Part shown: positions 8,633 through 11,127 of the stretch, piece after piece | Layout of the letters: every line of letters begins with the position of its first letter | Position numbering within the stretch: the first letter of the stretch is position 1 | From: CAVPRW01 sp046727435 [NCBI: bacterium] | GTDB lineage: Bacteria > Tectomicrobia > Entotheonellia > J063 | Assembly (NCBI GenBank): GCA_046727435.1 | Contig: JBKPCR010000264.1 | Coordinates: 1-11,127, forward strand | Length of the DNA stretch: 11,127 bases | Direction of reading: 5' to 3' | Notes under the pieces: generated by a model | The model's input: only the letters and a program-made list of their open reading frames with translations | What the model was told of the DNA's origin: nothing | The model's database searches: none | Made by a program: the position numbers and the translations under genes

Positions 8633-9420
8633 ATGAGGGGACAGGCACGGGCAGCCAGTAAGGCGGGGCTGCGGACGATAGACGCCACTGCGATTCTGGG
8701 CTTTGTGGCCCATCGGAGAAGTGAGGGGCGAGCGGCCGCTACAATCAACGTTGAGCTGGCGATACTGAGAAAAACGCTCCGCCTCGCTCACGAGCATGGG
8801 AAGCTTGATCGTGTCCCCCGGATACATATGCTTCGGCCAGCACCTCCACGAGCCGGTTTCTTTGAACCTGCTCAGTTCGAGGCGGTCATGCGGGGACTGC
8901 CCCCCGACCTGGCGCTTGCGGTACAGATCGCCTATACCTACGGGTGGCGAGTCAAGAGCGAGGTTCTGACGCTGACCAGGGGGCAAGTCGACCTCGATGC
9001 GGGGACGCTCCGCCTTGAGCCAGGGAGTAGCAAGAATCGAGACGGGCGTCTCGTGTACCTCACCCCTGAACTGAGAGACGGACTCAAGGCCCAGCTCGCA
9101 CGAGTCGAGGACCTGGAGCGTACCACGGGAAAGCAACCCCGTATGTCTTCCCCTGGCTGTCTGGAGTCTATCGAGGACGGAGGGTTAAGAACTTCCTCTA
9201 CACGTGGCGCAAGGCATGTGCACAAGCTGGCTGCCCTGGCATTCTCCGCCACGACCTCCGCAGAACGGCTGTGAGGCACCTTATTCATGCGGGAGTGCCG
9301 GAACGAGTCGCTATGAAGATAACCGGGCACCGGACAAGAGCCGTGTTCGATCGGTAGCACATCGTTTCACCCGATAACTTGAGGGCAGCCGTGGACAAGC
9401 TCCGCAGGCACAGTGCGTAG
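8633..9420 (+). pseudogene. Tyrosine recombinase/integrase, 5'-truncated with frameshift and amber
   Basis: This is the remnant of a phage-type site-specific integrase. The first ATG follows an in-frame stop, and the readable part starts within the core-binding domain (TINVELAILRKTLRLAHEHGK), so roughly the first 100 residues, including the arm-binding region, are absent. Catalytic elements visible in order are Arg in YGWRVKSEV, a Lys in SSKNRDGR, H-x-x-R in [10 protein letters not shown], and the [11 protein letters not shown] segment. One base is missing at about 9137-9142, within a CCCC run: the frame before reads TTGKQP and the correct frame after reads YVFPWLSG. Codon 9355-9357 is TAG exactly where the nucleophilic Tyr is expected (DR-Tyr-HIVSP). 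The frame then continues to a TAG at 9418-9420. It is probably inactive unless both lesions are sequencing errors. Confidence 0.82.
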
Positions 9421-9436
9421 GCACACCAGGAGACCG

Positions 9437-9877
9437 ATGGCTGACGACTCCGCACTCACCATCACCGAAACGCTTGAAATCCCCCTCGCGGAGCTACATT
9501 TCCAATTCAGTCGCAGTGGGGGCCCTGGGGGACAGCACGTCAATCGCTCCGCCACGCAGGTCGAACTGACCTTCGACGTGGCGAATTCCCCAAGCCTGAC
9601 CAGAACTCAGCGGGCCAGGATTCTCTCTCAGCTCAAGTCCTACATCGATACCCGCGGTATCCTTCACCTCAGCTCTCAGACCACCCGCAGCCAGCATCGC
9701 AACCGTGTCGAGGTCATCGAGCGCTTCCAGCATCTCCTGCAGCGGGCCTTGCATATCCCCAAACGTCGGGTGCCAACGCACCCGCCTCCCCAGGTCAAGG
9801 AACAGCGTCTGGAGGAGAAACGCCGCAAGAGCACCATCAAGGAGGGGCGCGCCCGCAAGCGACCTGAAGGTGAGTAA
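9437..9877 (+). CDS. arfB: Peptidyl-tRNA hydrolase ArfB (YaeJ-type ribosome rescue factor)
   Basis: This 146-residue, codon-independent release factor homologue frees nascent chains from ribosomes stalled on truncated mRNA. The catalytic GGQ motif is at residues 31-33 within SRSGGPGGQHVNRSAT, the signature of the RF-1 domain. There is no codon-recognition domain, and the length matches ArfB (about 140 residues). The C-terminal tail is rich in Lys and Arg (EEKRRKSTIKEGRARKR), as needed to occupy the empty mRNA entry channel. ATG 9437 is preferred because AGGAG at 9428-9432 precedes it. The ATG-less extension upstream to 9413 overlaps the end of the recombinase remnant. The reading frame is intact, which suggests that the ordinary chromosome starts here. 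Confidence 0.93.
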   Translation: MADDSALTITETLEIPLAELHFQFSRSGGPGGQHVNRSATQVELTFDVANSPSLTRTQRARILSQLKSYIDTRGILHLSSQTTRSQHRNRVEVIERFQHLLQRALHIPKRRVPTHPPPQVKEQRLEEKRRKSTIKEGRARKRPEGE

Positions 9878-10038
9878 CCCAGCCGACCTACATCATTTCC
9901 CTTGCTCAGCGGCGTTGCCTGTGGTAGAAGGCTCAAGCGCTGTGACGGCGATCCGTGGCGCCGTCAACAGCAAACGGCAGGCGCGGATGGTGATCGCGGC
10001 ACGATGGGTCTTGAAACGATCGCAAGCGGTGTCAGCCC

Positions 10039-10431
10039 ATGGCAGATGAGCCGCAGCGCGGATTTCAGGGAGCAGGGGGCACGCCTGGTGGCATTGGCGA
10101 GTTCGTCATCGGCTTGGTGATGGTGGCTATCGGCGGCTACCTCCTGCTCAATCAGGTCACCGTCACCACCGGTTTTTGGGCGCTCTGGGGTTACAATGCC
10201 TTCGGCCTCACACTGGTGCCACTGTTGGCGGGCATTGGCTGGTTGTTCTTCGATGGACGTTCGGCGTTTGGCTGGTTGCTAGTGGTCCTCGGTGGAGCAA
10301 TCATCTTCGTGGGGATCATTGCCAATCTCCACATCTATTTTCGCCCGACCAGCTTATTCAACACGTTGATTATGCTGGGTCTGCTCGTCGGCGGTTTGGG
10401 GTTAATCGCCCGTGCGCTGCGAGCCCATTGA
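10039..10431 (+). CDS. Small four-helix integral membrane protein, unknown function
   Basis: This encodes 130 residues. A short Gly-rich cytoplasmic-looking N-terminus (1-20) is followed by four hydrophobic segments at about 21-40, 52-71, 75-95 and 106-126, and a basic end (ARALRAH). The pattern GFGLTLxP-LxGIGxLFFxGRS-xxGWLLxxxG is familiar from uncharacterised membrane proteins in several bacterial phyla, but I cannot name a function. No strong ribosome binding site precedes ATG 10039, so translation may be weak or the start slightly different. The gene lies 22 bases before the GatC-like gene and could share its transcript. Confidence 0.75.
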   Translation: MADEPQRGFQGAGGTPGGIGEFVIGLVMVAIGGYLLLNQVTVTTGFWALWGYNAFGLTLVPLLAGIGWLFFDGRSAFGWLLVVLGGAIIFVGIIANLHIYFRPTSLFNTLIMLGLLVGGLGLIARALRAH

Positions 10432-10453
10432 GATCATACGAGAGGGGACAGCC

Positions 10454-10660
10454 ATGGCCACAGAACCACGTCTGACGAAAGAAACCGTGGAGAAGATGGC
10501 GCGCGAGGTGGTGGGGATCGACCTGAGCCCAGATGAAATCGACCAGCTGACCCCACAACTTGACAGACTCCTCGCCGATCTAGCCCAAATCCCCGACGCC
10601 GACCTGCAGGACATCGAGCCACCGCTGTTCTTTCAAGCGGGTGAGCCCGAGCAGAGGTAA
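10454..10660 (+). CDS. GatC-like / AtzG-like small amidotransferase-associated protein
   Basis: This is a 68-residue acidic helical protein. ATG 10454 is chosen because AGAGGGG lies upstream. The layout KETVEKMAREVVGIDLSPDE, then a helix with PQLDRLLADLAQI, then DIEPPLFF, follows the fold of GatC, the small subunit that wraps around the GatA amidase in Asp/Glu-tRNA amidotransferase. It is shorter than normal GatC (about 95 residues) and lacks the usual C-terminal segment, so it may instead be one of the GatC-like partners of other amidases, such as AtzG-type proteins. No amidase gene lies next to it here. Its true partner and pathway are therefore open. Confidence 0.65.
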   Translation: MATEPRLTKETVEKMAREVVGIDLSPDEIDQLTPQLDRLLADLAQIPDADLQDIEPPLFFQAGEPEQR

Positions 10661-10702
10661 TTTTCTTCGTGACCAAGTGGATGGACGCAGACGACAGGGT
10701 CT

Positions 10703-10721
10703 CTTCTCCCTCTGGGAGAGG
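10703..10721. terminator. Hairpin between convergent genes
   Basis: The arms CTCCC (10706-10710) and GGGAG (10714-10718) pair around a TCT loop. The stem extends by a T-A pair, a T-G wobble and a C-G pair. The hairpin sits between the ends of the convergent GatC-like and YbaK-like genes, where a shared terminator is expected, but no T-run follows on either strand. The CCCTCTGGGAGAGGG core also resembles a short palindromic repeat scattered in many bacterial genomes, so it may be such a repeat. Confidence 0.4.
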
Positions 10722-10769
10722 GCTATGGAGGTGGTGAAGGCCTGTGCACCGTGAGTGGCGGTGCCCAGG

Positions 10770-11127
10770 CTAGAGTCCAACACTGAGGGCTTGGATGACC
10801 TGCGTGTTTGGGAGGCGCCTGAGCGCCTCTGGTGAGACTTTAATCTTCAACGACCGGCTCCCGCCTCCCAGAATCACATAGTCGAGTGACATAATCTGCG
10901 CATCGACGTATATGGGTAGCTCTGGCGGCAGCGCGAATACCGTGACGCCACCGATCATCATGCCGGTTAAGGCTACTGTATCATCGGCCGATGCGAACGA
11001 CACCCGCGACGCGCCCATGAGCTTCCGTACAGCGTGATTGACGTCGAGTCGCGTCGTCGCCAGCACGAGACAGGCGCCATACTGTTTGGGCTCTCTCTTT
11101 GAACCCACGATGATTGTATTGACGGAG
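10770..11127 (-). CDS. YbaK/ProX-type aminoacyl-tRNA deacylase-like protein, 5' end outside window
   Basis: The frame is open to the right edge, so the start is not visible and the GTG at 11108 is probably internal. The 118 visible residues match the C-terminal two thirds of the YbaK / prolyl-tRNA-synthetase editing-domain fold: VNTIIVGSKREPKQYGACLV, a G-A-S-R-V strand, the T-G-M-M-I-G-G-V loop, and the GGGSRSLKI stretch that contributes to the tRNA-ester pocket. Members hydrolyse mischarged aminoacyl-tRNAs (for example Ala- or Cys-tRNA-Pro) in trans. Substrate specificity cannot be told from this fragment. The gene is convergent with the GatC-like gene. It ends with TAG about where the family normally ends, which is useful evidence that TAG is a genuine stop in this genome. 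Confidence 0.85.
   Translation of the reverse strand, partial: SVNTIIVGSKREPKQYGACLVLATTRLDVNHAVRKLMGASRVSFASADDTVALTGMMIGGVTVFALPPELPIYVDAQIMSLDYVILGGGSRSLKIKVSPEALRRLPNTQVIQALSVGL

Noticed and set aside
9902-10120. Small frames between arfB and the membrane protein gene
   Set aside because: No motifs or ribosome binding sites are seen. They overlap the real gene at 10039 in another frame.
1-11127. CRISPR arrays, tRNA or rRNA genes
   Set aside because: No regularly spaced repeats and no tRNA- or rRNA-like conserved stretches were seen on either strand by eye.

Overview
The window is GC-rich bacterial DNA from an accessory region. It contains three mobile-element remnants or elements (a truncated transposase, a complete-looking transposon and a decayed tyrosine recombinase), followed by a run of ordinary genes. 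I recognise a very large class III cyclase / AAA ATPase / TPR protein with a winged-helix-like N-terminus and a particular type of site-specific integrase. From memory, both are abundant in uncultured soil and sponge lineages such as Tectomicrobia (Entotheonella) and Rokubacteria. This taxonomic guess is inference only.

Layout: 1-897 is a transposase fragment that is cut by the window edge and lacks its C-terminal part. From 1185 a lower-GC gene begins that encodes a small helical protein. It is interrupted at 1474 and resumes at 6643, where it carries an R-N-Y-x-Q-H motif typical of HEPN-type proteins. The 5,164 bp between (1475-6638) have matching ends (CTGACTTTTCCG on the left, CGGAAAAGCCAG on the right, 11 of 12 bases paired) and are flanked by a 4-bp duplication, CTAT. 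Deleting the insert plus one CTAT fuses the two gene halves exactly in frame. The insert is therefore read as a transposon. It holds a leftward IS4/IS701-like DDE transposase (1508-2833) and, divergently, a rightward 3.4-kb gene for a winged-helix / nucleotide cyclase / AAA / TPR regulator (3059-6497). The regulator gene has one in-frame TAG and two single-base frameshifts.

7152-7180 is a strong candidate sigma70-type promoter for an intact PAS / HisKA_2-type sensor histidine kinase (7278-8540). Next comes a 5'-truncated tyrosine recombinase pseudogene (8633-9420) with one frameshift and with TAG in place of the catalytic tyrosine codon. The right side looks like ordinary chromosome: an ArfB/YaeJ-type ribosome-rescue hydrolase (9437-9877), a four-helix membrane protein (10039-10431), a small GatC-like protein (10454-10660), and a convergent YbaK-type aminoacyl-tRNA deacylase-like gene running off the right edge.

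The most interesting reading is that a multi-domain signalling regulator is riding as cargo on a simple DDE transposon that landed in a HEPN-type gene. In-frame TAG codons recur in three damaged genes, two of them at expected tyrosine positions. Decay or sequencing error is the simplest explanation, and recoding is a weak alternative.
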